Source: Lunularia cruciata (Eukaryota > Streptophyta > Marchantiopsida > Lunulariales > Lunulariaceae). Taken from it: 64,000 nucleotides of DNA. Both the position numbers and the translations under genes were made by a program. Within the stretch, counting starts at the first letter, position 1, and each line of letters begins with the position of its first letter. The notes beneath the pieces were generated by a model. That model searched no databases and was not told the DNA's origin. It saw only the letters and a list, made by a program, of their open reading frames with translations. The stretch spans positions 43,214,001-43,278,000 of the forward strand of contig OX419757.1 in the NCBI GenBank assembly GCA_948567375.1, in the 5' to 3' direction. Positions 23,461 to 34,940 of the stretch are shown here, in pieces.

Positions 23461-24190
23461 ATAGTACTCTAAATTTTTCACAATTGATCACAAGCCTAGG
23501 GTGTCTTTCTTTGCACAATTTTAGATCTTTTCATTGAGCCATTTAGCATAGGCACCTTTCTATTCAATACACATATTTCAGATTTGGTCTCAAACCATCT
23601 CCTTATTTTAAAAACTCATAACTCTTTGTGCAAAAATGATCTTTATCTAATTCTTGGGCCAAAAGGTAAAATACTATACATCAAATTTTCTTTGAGAGTT
23701 TTAGAAAAATCCAATAAAAAATGAAGAAATGGCAAACTATGTATAAAATTCCAAAGAGCATGTAGTTTGCAGGAATAGTTTACCCTACCTTATTCTAAAC
23801 ATTCTAGCTCAATGCTTGTAGCAACCCTTACAATAATTTAAAGTGTCCAACCTAACACATAATCCAAGCTATCTTATGAAAAAAATTTAAAGTCTAGATC
23901 TCAACCTTGACATTTTGCCCAAAATCACCATAATCCCCAAAATCTACAATCCACTTCACACAATCGCTCCAAATTCTCTCATATGTATAGTATGTACAAT
24001 ATCACCTCAAAAACATCATAATGAACTATAGGGTATACAAATAGATCCAAGTTCTCTAATATAAGTTCAACACTCTCCTCTCCTAATGTTCTCTCCAAGT
24101 GAGCTCTCATAGCCTCCTTTTATCTAACATAGATTTGTACGTGAAACATTATCTTGCCTTCTAAAGAGGTCCCTACAATGGAACCAAAAA

Positions 24191-24866
24191 TGTGAGCCGG
24201 ACTATCTCTCACTCAAGTTCAATCTCTGATGACTATTTTAGTAGCATACCATGGACTAAGAAGGCAAGGAACCCCAACTTCATCATACTCCTCCAAGGCT
24301 AACACTCCAAGACTCAAACCATTGTTCACTAGAGAACTCAATGAGAGAGAGAGACATAGTTGCAATTGAAAGGATGATCAATACCTCTTCATCCCTAGTT
24401 TATATACTTGTGAAATAGTTCTACACCAAATTTACTAATTACCAAAGTAACTCAAGTTACTAGGCTAAAAGTCAAATAAAATCAGAAGTCTAAAGGAATA
24501 TCTATACTCATAAGAATATTCACTTAAGTATGTGGTCTTATCTTGACCCAACCACTAAATCAAAGATTCCTTCACATGGGCTATCCTTGGACTATAGAAG
24601 AATCCAAAACAAAAAGGTTTGTGGGTCCAAAATTTCTCAACTCTTTTTCCAAGCCGAACACATAGGAATAATACCAAGTCAATACACTAGACTCCAAAAT
24701 AGTGGTGCTCATTTTTTCCACTTTCTCTAAACTAAGATTCCTCTATTTTAGCTAATCATGACTAATGTACAACCATCATTTATCTCATATAAATAATATC
24801 TCTCAAGTATTTATAATATCAAACTAAATATCATCATAGCATATACATGTACAAATGGGTGCTACA
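24191..24866 (-). repeat. 5' LTR of element II
   Basis: Plus-strand ends are TGTGAGCCGG...GGTGCTACA, 676 bp, aligned with 13260-13935 and 29479-30166. On the minus strand it is followed by TTTTTGGTTCCATTGTAGGG, whose TGGTTCC core may be the primer-binding site; I could not assign a tRNA. Confidence 0.9.
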
Positions 24867-26358
24867 TCTCACACAAACATGGTGCACAAACAAGAAGTAG
24901 AGAATAGAGGAAGTCCAATAATAAGAAGTTAAAAGAAAACCCTCAATCTAATAAATCAACACCAAATTGACTCTTCCACCATTTGGCATTTGACATAATA
25001 TGAGTGTTTACTTGCTTCCTAAGCTACCAAGATCACCAAGAATGGAATCAAATTGCCTCTCCTAGCTAAACCTACATGTGTACAGGTATTAGTGGAATAG
25101 TCACCAGAACAACAGGTGAAGGTGGATCAGCTGGCTAGGGCACCAATCTAGGGACCAAAGATCTAAGGATCAAACCTTGTTGCACATGATCTAGAAGGGT
25201 GTGCAGATTTTGCCAAACAATAACAAAACTCATCTAAACTAGCTAGCCTCATGCCAACAAGTTGGCCCTTTGTAACCTGTCATAGCCCTATGCCAAATGA
25301 AGCTTTTCCTCTTGCCAATTCAAACTCTCTCCAAATTTGGCCAACCTTCACCAAACTTGAGCAAAATCTGGAGCATTCAAACCTTCTCCAAATCTAGCCA
25401 AGATTCACCTAACTCGAGCCAAATTTGAGGTAGTTTGAATGACCTCCAAATTTTGGCAACCTCCACCAAATCTGGCGTTAATCCAACATAACTCCACCAA
25501 ATCTAAAATAAATCTAATGTAACTCCTCTATAGTTGACTGACCACCAAATCCTCCAATAAATCTCTACTCGAGCCCAATTGGAAAGATGGGGATCTCTAA
25601 ATCTCTAATTCAAGGAGATGGGTTCCCAACTCCACCTTCAATTTTGAACTTTAAGCTCAATTTGCACCATATCAACCTGATTTCACCTACTCAGCTCAAA
25701 TTGAACACCCTTTGTCTCAAATTGACTCCATTGTCAAAATTTTGGCTTGCACTTTGGACACCGTATGCCCCATTGCAAAATATGCATCAAATTGCATATT
25801 GCTTCTACACACAATCACTCTTAAAAAAATCTGAACCATGATCAAATTACCAACAATCAGTCAGGCTTGGAGATATCACCAACACTCTTAGTTCTTACCT
25901 CAAATTTCTCTTTGACTCTCACTTCTTTGATGTAATCAATTCTTCTTCATCTCAAATCAGATATGTACTCAATCCTTCACTCCACAATCTACCAACAATT
26001 GTGCACTAATTACAATCAAGCCATATCTACTCTAGCTAAGAGGCTCTAAGTGGCACTCACCAGGCTCTGTCCACCATAGCCAGGAACTTAAAAGCCCAAC
26101 ATCAAAGAAATGAGCTCCTTAAACCTACACATCAAAGGTATATCCCTCTGTTCAACTTAGGTCTCTAGCCTTAACAATGTTGCTAATGGCACATCCGATG
26201 GTGCAAGTGACTGGGTCGTACCATGTGATCAATAGCCCTAACATTAAATTGGACCGTCAACAAGTAGTTCATGAGTAACTACCAAAATACCTATGACTAC
26301 CAACATTACTACTCCAATGTTTGAGCAAACTAGCAATGATGCTACAAATATTATGATA
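24867..26358 (-). mobile_element. Element IV, 5' end: A1 repeat and leader
   Basis: On the minus strand this matches element III from its first base through the leader. The A1 terminal repeat is 26358-25931 (begins TATCATAAT, ends GATTACA). The leader follows, including an imperfect CCAAATTTGG-rich tandem region and a tRNA-like stretch (25128-25190). The 26358 boundary is sharp: the next plus-strand bases are integrase sequence of element VI. Confidence 0.85.
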
Positions 26359-27177
26359 GATCTTTCAAAGAGTGATGCTAATGGCATTTAAGAACTTGGC
26401 AATTGCTCAACATATGGATACCTTACACTATGCTATTATTTGATGAAGAGGTTATAGACCCTTGATCCATAGATTTTATCTATGTGACTATATATATCTA
26501 TAACAAACAACACCAATGACACTTGATGTTACTATAGGCCGGGTTAACTTGAGAGTGCATGAGGTTTTGCCTTTTGGAGTCCTTGTGTTAAAAGGACATG
26601 ATTGTGCTGTTTGGAAGAATCATGTGCACAATTGTGCACTATACCGCCTCCCAAACATTGATGGCACTATGGACCCAAGCTTGGCATTTGTACGTGTAGG
26701 CTTGTGGTGTGTATTATGCAGCTCTTCTAGTGGAGCTATTACTATATTAGTGTATGATAGTTGTTTAAGAGGATGGCGTATGGTATGTTTGACTCCTCTC
26801 CTCAGGTGGTTTCTCAAGGTCAATGGTTATATCCTAGATGTACTTGGCTTATGACTAGTTCACCCTTTATATGGTATAGATTACAGACAAGCAACTAACA
26901 ATAGGGCTTGACAACACCCGGCCTTGTGATTGTTGCCGACCATAGAGTATACCATATACATGGAGTTGATGGCTATCTTGAGTTAGAGGGACCTAACCGC
27001 CAACCAGATGGATCAATTGTGGTACTTTAGAGTTCATGTATAGCTTATGTGTGAGTTGTGCTTCTATAGTGCTTCTATAGTGTATAAGGTTGACAATAAT
27101 GTATGTTTTGTAGTGATGTATATATGCACAACAATGATATATATTGTGTAGTGATATATATATGCACAATAGCCCTC
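26359..27177 (+). mobile_element. Element VI fragment (family III): integrase end, PHD finger, B repeat
   Basis: It matches element III from about 38993 to the B1 repeat: integrase tail, linker (LRVHEVLPFGVLVLKGHD), degenerate PHD finger (CVLCSSSSGAITILVYDSC, then RGWRMVC), and a B repeat at 27018-27177 with a partial internal duplication of about 37 bp. No A2 copy is present. Its 5' part was displaced by element IV and lies off the left edge. Confidence 0.82.
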
Positions 27178-27189
27178 CTACCAAACTTA

Positions 27190-29478
27190 CTCTATCCTTA
27201 TATATATACTAGAATCCATATGCTCCTCCATCATTTAGTGGGATCCATGCTTTCCATACTTCTATATGCCATCTTGGTAGATGATAAGAAGAGAGATGTC
27301 TCTACTTGGACCCTACTAGCTCTCTTCCCTTAGTGGAATTTTCTTCTTCTGGCTCATGGAGGTTTATTTGGACATTTTTAGATTGCTTCTCAGATTCATC
27401 AATCTTTGCACAAAGATTGGCCTACTTTACAAGAGGAGTATACCATCTGAGCATATGTGGCAACTAGATGAATCATAAGGTCCTTCTAGGCTCATGCTCT
27501 ACCTACAGAGCATCATCAATTATATTGTTCCTTGAGCTAGGATAGGTAGGGGAGTATTGGCAAGCAATCCATGCACTATCATCCTCTAAACCCACACCTT
27601 TCTCTACTAATACTCTATCAGCCTTACAAGATCCACATCTACCCACCACATATGACCTTCCATCTTTTGTCCATTATAACCACCAACATGAGGAGCTACA
27701 ATTGGTGGAGTACATCTTTGCCCATGCTTTACTCCACTCTCTATAGTTCTTAGCAGGTGGTACATCTATACTATTTTTTGAGCATTCACAAGATTGTCTT
27801 TCCCCAAATGTGCATGACTTAGGTTTCTCCCTTCTCTTTGCTTTCTACAAGCATCTTGCTTTGGGCTACTTGCCCCTAGGTGCTACTTGTTTGTTTGATG
27901 AATCTCTTCCCCTTGTTATGTCAAAGGAGAGATCAGCCATTTGTCTCATAGCCATCAGAGATGTTTTCTTGCATTTAATATCACGCACTATTTGTCTTCA
28001 ACTTTGTCACTCCTTTTTGTCTTTCTTGTCTCCTTATCAAGATGCAATTGCCACAACATAAGTTTGTGAGATAGTTATTGTGGACATTAGAGCCTCCTTG
28101 GACTTCCACCCAGATTGGGTGGTAGTCCAAGTGGATGTCTCAAATGCATTCAATACCATTTGTTGTCCAACATTGTTTAGAGCTCTATGTATGGCAAGGG
28201 ATCAAATTTCCTCCTTGATTCCCTTTGTGCATACTTTTTATGGCATTGAGACACCATTGTTGTACAACCACCATACTACCATAGGAGAGTTCACTCAATT
28301 AGCATCTACCAAGAGTACATGACAAGGAGATCCTTAAGGAGGACCCTATTTGCTATTGCACACAACACAACTTTGCATGAGGTTGTAGCAACCTTTCCCA
28401 CATGCTTTTTCCATCCCTATCGGATGATACACACATCTTTGGCTCCTTGGAAGATGTAGTCAATGTAGTGTAGGCTTTCACACTTAATCTTGAGACCTTG
28501 GGTTTACAAGTTCAGACTTGTAAATGCAAGGTTTGGAGCCCACATACAATCCTTACTCCCTCAGACTTCACATCAAGATTCCAGTTCCTAGTAGGAGGAT
28601 TGGGGGTAGTGGGCTCCACTCCAAGAGATGAGGACTTTTGTAGCTCTTATATTTTAGATGCTTTGATTTAGGCCACTACTCATGCTCACATACTCCTTAG
28701 GTTGGAGAACGCACAAGTGACATACTCACTCCTATTGAGATGTTATGTCCCAAGAGCATCCTAGTTGGCATGCATATATCCTCCCACTATTGTCTTCCTA
28801 CCATATCTATGGTACTTTGATAGTCATATGCACCAATCTTCTCCATACTCTTAGGGCACGATATGCTTCCATAGTTATCAAATAACTAGTGGCATTTATA
28901 GATTGCTCTTCTTATAACTATGGGTGGATGTGGTCTTATATCTCAAGAGGCTATTGCACCAACAACATACATAAGAGCATGGGCCCTAGTGGCTCTCCTA
29001 TTGGTAGATAGGTTTTTACATATAGGACGCCCATTTTTATTGCCACCCATCTTGCCAATTGACTTTAGCACCGTAGCTTTCCAAACATCTCTTTGATTGG
29101 CTTAAGGATTTATTGCCAAGACTAGCATGTACATCACTTCCTCCCTTTGCAAACTTTGTTTCCCTGGACTCTAGGAAGTTTTAAGCGGAGTTCAATGAGC
29201 TTTATGCACACTCACATCCTTTCTAGCATCTTCACTAATATGCCGCTACCAAATAGAGCTAGGATCCTCTCTTGTGGTGGGAAGTGCACAAGAGCTTGGC
29301 TTCATGCTTCCCCTTTGATTGAGGACTTTCAATTCACATCAGAGAAATTCACCACATCTCTTTGGATTTGGCTAGGTCTACCATATCCAACACTCTTGGC
29401 CATAGGAGGAGCCTACTAGAGTCTTCTGTTGTACTTGCTCATAGGTTGAAATTGAGTGATGGATGTTCCTACTAGGCA
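27190..29478 (+). pseudogene. Decayed non-LTR-type reverse transcriptase, first part
   Basis: Blocks in mixed frames: HGGLFGHF and IHQSLHKDWPTLQEEY (27345-27440), SAICLIAIRDVFLHLISRTI (about 27935-28000), HPDWVVVQVDVSNAFNTI (about 28110-28160), QGDP followed by GGPLFAIAH (about 28320-28360), and the catalytic context PSLSDDTHIFGSLEDV (about 28410-28460; family form FPSLADDTHIVGP, from memory). This RT type recurs in many plant genomes. Gapped by frameshifts and stops. Confidence 0.75.
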
Positions 29479-30166
29479 TGTGAATCGGCATGTCTTTCAC
29501 TCAAGATGAACCTCCAATGGCTATTATAGTAGCGCATCATGGACTAAGAAGGCAAGGAACCCCAACTCCATCATACTCTTCCAAGGCTAGGACTCTAAGA
29601 CTCAGACCATTGCTCACTAGAGAATTCAATGAGAGAGATAATTGCAAATGAAAGGATGATCAATACCTCCTCACTCCTAGTTTATATACTTGTGAAATAG
29701 TTATGCACCAAAATTATTAATTATGGAAGTAATTCAAGTTACTAGGCTAAAAGTCAAATAAAATCAAGAGTTTAAAGGAGTATCCATACTCATGAGAATA
29801 TTCTCCTAAGCATATGGTCTTATCTTGACCCAATCACTAAGTCAAGGATTTCTCACATGGGCTATCCTTGGACTATAGAAGAATCTGAAGTAAAAAGACT
29901 TGTGGATCCAAGAGTTCTCAATTCTTTCCTCAAAGCCAAACACCTAGGGAAAATACCAAATCAATATAATAGAATCCAAAATAGTGGTGCTCATCTTCTC
30001 TATTTCCTCTAAAGTAAGGTCCCCTCTATCTTAGCTATGACTAACTTTAGCTATTCTTGATTATTATAGAACCTTTCTTCATCTCTATATAAATTATATC
30101 TCTCAACTAATTGTAATACCAAACTAAATATCACAATAACACATACACGCCCAAATGGGTGTTACA
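29479..30166 (-). repeat. Solo LTR of family II (688 bp)
   Basis: It aligns end to end with the 676-bp LTRs of element II (ends TGTGAATCGG...GGGTGTTACA on the plus strand). The flanks AGGCA and AGCCT match at only 3 of 5 positions, so the target duplication is uncertain. RT coding sequence continues on both sides. Confidence 0.88.
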
Positions 30167-30416
30167 AGCCTGCCTCATCAGGGGTGTAGATAGATATTGT
30201 CACTTTCAAGGATGACAATGTACATTATTTGATGTGGTTGTTGCGAACCCACTCAGACCAGAGTTCTTGGCACGAGCTAGCATCCAGGTAGGAGCTGCAA
30301 CAATCATTGCCACTAAGGAGGACCATTGTACCCTACGGATTGCTTTTGACACCTTTCACTCCCTAGCAATGGAGATTTTTAGCTACCTTCATTATCAGTT
30401 TGATGGCTTCCTTGGA
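30167..30416 (+). pseudogene. Non-LTR-type reverse transcriptase, second part
   Basis: The ORF continues: FDVVVANPLRPEFLARASIQ, GAATIIATKE, then LHYQFDGFLGE, a C-terminal block known from the same plant RT family. It is cut at GAGG (30417-30420) by element III. Confidence 0.72.
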
Positions 30417-30420
30417 GAGG

Positions 30421-30868
30421 TGTCATGCCATTAGTGTCGCATCTAAATGCTTGGACATTGGAGATCCAGTGATAGTAGTTAGAGTTATTTCAGTAGTTTC
30501 TCAGAGACTACTTTCTAACGGTCAGATTTTGTGTTTGGGGTATTGACTTCACGGTGGGGCCCATCATCACTTTGCACCGTTCGCACCGTCGAGTGTGCCA
30601 TCAGCGGGACCGTTAAGGTTTTAGAGCTAGCTCAAGTCCAGGGGGTATAGTTGCAAAGTGAGCTCTAGAGAGCTCACTTCTCTAATGTTGAGCCTTCGAG
30701 TTCCTGGCTATGGTGGATAGAGGCCAGCGAGCGTCACCTAGATTCTCTATGCTTGAGTGGGTGTGGCTTGACTGTAATCAATGCCTAGTTGTTGGCAATT
30801 TATAGAGTGACAGATCAAGTATTGATCTGTGTTGAGTTGAGTTGAGAGTGGTAAGCAATCTGATTGCA
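30421..30868 (+). repeat. A1 terminal repeat of element III
   Basis: 448 bp, TGTCATGCC...AATCTGATTGCA. It aligns along its whole length with A2 (40183-40633), at roughly 90% identity by eye. Unlike A2 it has no B copy before or after it. The next bases (TTAGAGAAGTGAAG) do not look like a tRNA primer site. Confidence 0.9.
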
Positions 30869-32176
30869 TTAGAGAAGTGAAGTCAAGGGGAAATTAGGTG
30901 CATGAACTTTGAGTGTTGGTGGTATCTTCAAGCTCGGTAGATCGTTGGTAGCTCGATTCAAGTTCAGTGTTTCTCTAGTGTGCAAAAGCTTGTACAATTG
31001 ATGCAGATTTGGCCGTTAGGCGGACGGTGTGCGGAAGCGTTGGCCAAATTTTGAGTAAAGAAGGAGCAAATTTTGAGCAGTGGTTGTGATTTTGAGCTCA
31101 GAAGGTGAAGGCAAAACCAATTTGCTGTGAGTTGGGCTCAGAAAGTCAAATTGAAGGTGGAGTTGTGAAGCTATTCTCATGAATTTATGATTTGGAGAAA
31201 CCCGTGTTGTCAATTTGGCTCGAGTGGAAAGTTAGCGGAGGATTTGGCAGACAACCAACTTTAGGGTTTACATCAGATTTTGGCCAGATTTGGAGGAGTT
31301 TTGTTGTTTGGCCAGATTTGGAGGAGTTTCGCTCATTTGGAGTACTTTCACAGATTTGGAGAAGTTTTGCCAATTTTGGAAGAGGTTCGAAGTGGCAAGA
31401 AGAAAGGCCTCATTTGGCTGAATTTTGGCATTTTGAGGCATAGGGCTGTGAGCTATGAGAGGCTACAAAGGCCTAGAAGGGCCAACCAACTTGATGGCGT
31501 GAGGCTAGCTAGTTTAGAGTGGATCTTGGTCATTGATTGCAAAATCTATCTTTCCTGCTAGATTGTGCGCAACAGGGTTTGACCCCTAGATCTCTTGTTC
31601 CTAGACTGGTGCCCTAGCCAGCTGGTCCACCCTCACTTGTTGTCATAGTGACTGTGCCACTGTTATCTATACACATGTAGCTTTGGCTAGGAGAGGCAAT
31701 TTGATCCCATTCTTGGTGATCCTAGTAGCTTAGGACTTAGATACAAACTTCTCTTATGTCAAATACCAAATAGTGGCAGAGTCAATCCCGTGTTGTGTTA
31801 TGAGATAGAGGGTTTTTGTTTAAATTTCTTGTGATTGGACCCCCTCCATTCTCTACTTCCTGTTTGTGCACCACGTTTGTGTGAGGTACCCTGAATTTTG
31901 AGCGTTGGTGCTCTGGTGTGCTCTCGGTGGTGAGGCTGGAATGATGACTAGTCAGCCTACCTTTGTTTCTCTCCGATGAGGCAGGAAGTGATGACCTGCA
32001 GACCGTGAGAGTGCATGTTATGATGGCAGGTTACAGGTTGCCTTTTCCCCTAGTGTAGTTATCTCGGTTAGAGTTACATTAGTGGGTGGTGCTTAGTTGG
32101 TATTGGCACATGGTGGTGTTGGCACTTGCGGTTGCAGTTGGTGGTTCGGGTTTGCTGTTGTCATTACTTGGTCACA
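30869..32176 (+). other. Leader region of element III
   Basis: About 1.3 kb without a convincing ORF. It has an imperfect tandem region with repeated CAGATTTGGAGGAGTTT-like units at 31270-31400. A tRNA-like stretch on the minus strand (about 31566-31640) has an A-box-like GACCAGCTGGCTAGGGC and a B-box-like GGGTCAAACCC. Element IV carries the same leader in inverted orientation (24867-25930). No clear primer-binding site was found. Confidence 0.6.
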
Positions 32177-34250
32177 ATGGAGTTCTTTGGAGATTCCAGA
32201 GGAGTTAGCCCTGCAGTACACAATGGGTTTACTCCAAGTGGTGCTCGGTATCAGCCTGTATCCTAGGTCCCAATGAGGGAGGAGATTGACTCTGAGTTGG
32301 AGTTCGACATAGGAGCTGATTCAGTTGAGAGTCCACTTGGTGTGGCCGTACCATTGTTGTGGGACATGGACGAGATTTATGGGGCCTCCAAAGGCCCTAG
32401 GCATTACTCTGGTATAGTGGGTACCATTGAGTTGGATGACTTCATCCAGGAGTTTGATAGTTGGTGTGATCTGCAGCAGATGCGGAACTCGACTTTGTTC
32501 ACACCCTTCATGGCATGGAATGGGTTGTTTCAGCACTTGGAGGGTCCACTGATGGATGACTACCATGAGTTCAGGAGAGCTCATTTGGAGGAGATTGAGT
32601 TATGGATACAATATTGGTCTCCACACTATGTCTCCATCACTTCAGGCTTGGTGGCCAGGAGTAGATTGGCTATACCTACGAGTTCTAGCTCAAGTAGTGT
32701 GGGTGGAGCTAGTGGAGGTGCACTAGCTGGAGATAGTGCTACTACGAGTGGAGGTTCCGCTGCAGGAGGTGGTGTGGTACCGGGGTTTAACCCCATGGTG
32801 GAGTTCTTCCTATGTTTGAGGCAGAACTACCAAGGAGTGCGGACTGACAAGCTGAGGAGCTTACAAGAATTCCAACGGAAGGCTGGGAGAGCCTACGCAA
32901 GGCATACACTTGCATGAGGTGGCTGATCAGTTTCACTCAAGGAGTTACTAAGGCCCAGGCAGTCCAGTTTTGGTATTGGATACTAGATAGGGAGTTGCAA
33001 TGTAGAGTTCGTGATGCTACGTTGTTACAGGCTTCTTTGCCTACTTTGGCAGTGGTCTTTGGTTTGGTTGAGCGTATTGAGCTCAATATGGTGGAGAGGA
33101 GAGTGATGACATCTGGATTTGGTAGGGAGACCTCATCCACGGCTATTACTTCTTCTAGAGTGCAGCATAGTGCACCACGCCCAATTGGTTTTCAAGGATA
33201 GGGTGGACAGCCCAGATCCTATGGAGCAAGTGGAGGGCCTAGTGGAGTTAGACCCTTACCCTCATTTTTGGATCAAGAGCAGCCAGTGAGTGGTGGTGTT
33301 GCTTGTTGGACTTGTGGTGGACCTCACCATCAGAGAGAGTGTACTCAAGGCAGTGGACCTGATACCTTGGGTGCATCACAGCCAGCACAGAGGTAGTGTG
33401 AGCATTGCCACAGATTTGGTCACACTAGTGACCGGTGTTTTGACCTACACCCAGAGTTATGGAGTGGTCGGGTTGCTATGGCAGGTAGTAGAGGAGCTCC
33501 AGTTCATGGAGGACAAGGTGGTAGAGGTGGTGGTAGAGGATCTACACCTAGTAGGAGTGCAGTACCTGCCCTTACTTCTAACACAACTATGGCTACTCGG
33601 ATTGAGCAGTTGGAGCAGAGATTGGCTAGTATGGCTATTGCTCAGAGGAGATCAGATTTGGGTATTGAGGCTTCTACTTCATATGTTGGTGATAAAGATG
33701 CTTTGGACTTCATGTGCGGAGCAACATAGGTGGATGCATCTGTAGTAGTGACTAGGAGTGAAGTACATGCTCCAGAGCCTAGAGGAGCATCAATGGAGTT
33801 GGACCCACAGAAAGGAGAGGTTGGGAGACAGGTCAGACTTCCCCAGTCTTACACACTATCTGAGGCATTGCAGACGACATCCATGGTTCCTAGGCGTCCT
33901 AGTGAAGGTGTGGTAGGTGGTGATGGAGTACATGATGGACTACCTGCTACTCAGCCACCACCACCTACTACTACATAGACTGAGTCTAGCATGATGTTGG
34001 GAGCGGCTCAGCTGATTATGCGGCATCCTTTGTTTTTAGCTAGTGATATGTTTACATTGGGAGTTGACCCAGCCCCAGTATTCTGGTTGGCTGCCACGTT
34101 GTGTGAGAGTAGGGATGGTGCAGTTCCTACTACTAGAGCAGAGGTGGTTGGTAGTGGAGCTGACTTGGTTGAGGAGCATGGGATCCAATGGTTTGTGGCA
34201 GGCAGTAGCGACCAATGGTTTGTGGCAGGCAGTAGCGGCTAGACTGGAGG
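32177..34250 (+). pseudogene. gag of element III
   Basis: Starts MEFFGDSRGVSPAVHNGF at 32177. One stop at about 32264, then a clean frame to 32917, followed by a frameshift. Capsid-like blocks are ELDDFIQEFDSWCDL, MAWNGLFQHLEGPLMDDYHE and LRQNYQGVRTDKLRSL; a Gly/Ser/Thr-rich insert lies between. Two zinc knuckles follow: CWTCGGPHHQREC (near 33306; spacing one residue short) and CEHCHRFGHTSDRC (33397-33438; canonical). The Gly/Arg-rich tail (RGGGRGSTPSRS) suggests nucleic-acid binding. A 27-bp tandem duplication lies at about 34186-34235. Confidence 0.8.
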
Positions 34251-34339
34251 AGTTGCCAGCTAGACCGGCCTTTGAGAGAGCACGGTTTACACTTGGTGTT
34301 GTCCTATTGGATAACCATTTTGGTGGGACCTTCAAGGAA

Positions 34340-34936
34340 GGTCTATACACCACAGAGAGTCTTGTTAGACTCTAGTGCGCAACCCCTTATGTTGGGGAAG
34401 GCTGCAATTGTCAGTCTAGAGTTATAGAAGACCGATGTGGAGAGGTGTCCATTTCAGATCCAGACATCTCTAGGTAGTGGTTCGACACAGTACATCACAC
34501 GTGGAGAGCTTGTTGTCCAGGTTCAGCCTGGTCATCCGACTGATAGCTTGGTGGTGAGAGCTCAAGCTATTACGACAATAGCTGAGTCATATGATGTGCT
34601 AGTTGGGGGAGCAGTGTTATACCCCATGGGTTTCAGTATTGACTATTGGGAGGAGACAACCTCTTATAGACCTGGTTGGCAATCTGGTGAGGGACGGGTA
34701 TGTCGCCTACCAGTACGCTTCAGTAGTGACAGTCTTGGCTCACTACAGTTTGGGACCATGGCAACATTAGTTTTAGCTTTTAGTGGTGCAATTACTTGGC
34801 CTAGTGACTTGTTGGAGGGGAATGCCCATGCAGAGGATACTCTAGTACCAGAGGAGATCACTCGGCTTTGGAGTATGAGTGGGATTGTTCCATCCACCTT
34901 GGATGTTCCATTGTGGATTTCAGAGGAGGCATTGTA
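34340..34936 (+). pseudogene. Retropepsin of element III
   Basis: The active-site context LLDSSAQPLMLGKAA lies at about 34360-34405, followed by TTIAESYDVLVGGAVLYPMG (about 34570-34630) and DYWEETTSYRPGWQ. Ser replaces Gly after the catalytic Asp-Ser. Frame shifts slightly around 34370; from 34437 the frame is shared with the methyltransferase downstream, with two stops at 34935-34940. Confidence 0.78.
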
Positions 34937-34940
34937 GTAG

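Larger units (their letters stand above)
13260..24866 (-). mobile_element. Element II: Ty3/gypsy retrotransposon with 676-bp LTRs, carrying a nested solo LTR
   Basis: Read on the minus strand: LTR (24866-24191), leader, gag, PR, RT, RNase H, integrase, polypurine tract, LTR (13935-13260). Both LTRs are 676 bp. Without the nested 3.8-kb solo LTR the element is about 7.8 kb. It sits in the leader of element IV: the joined flanks rebuild the sequence at III about 31880 (GTGTGAGGT region), with a probable 4-bp duplication CCTC/TCTC. All ORFs are decayed. Confidence 0.92.

Noticed and set aside
24171-24190. Assigning the primer-binding site of element II to tRNA-Met
   Set aside because: The sequence TGGTTCCATTGTAGGG does not match TGGTATCAGAGC; the tRNA partner stays open.
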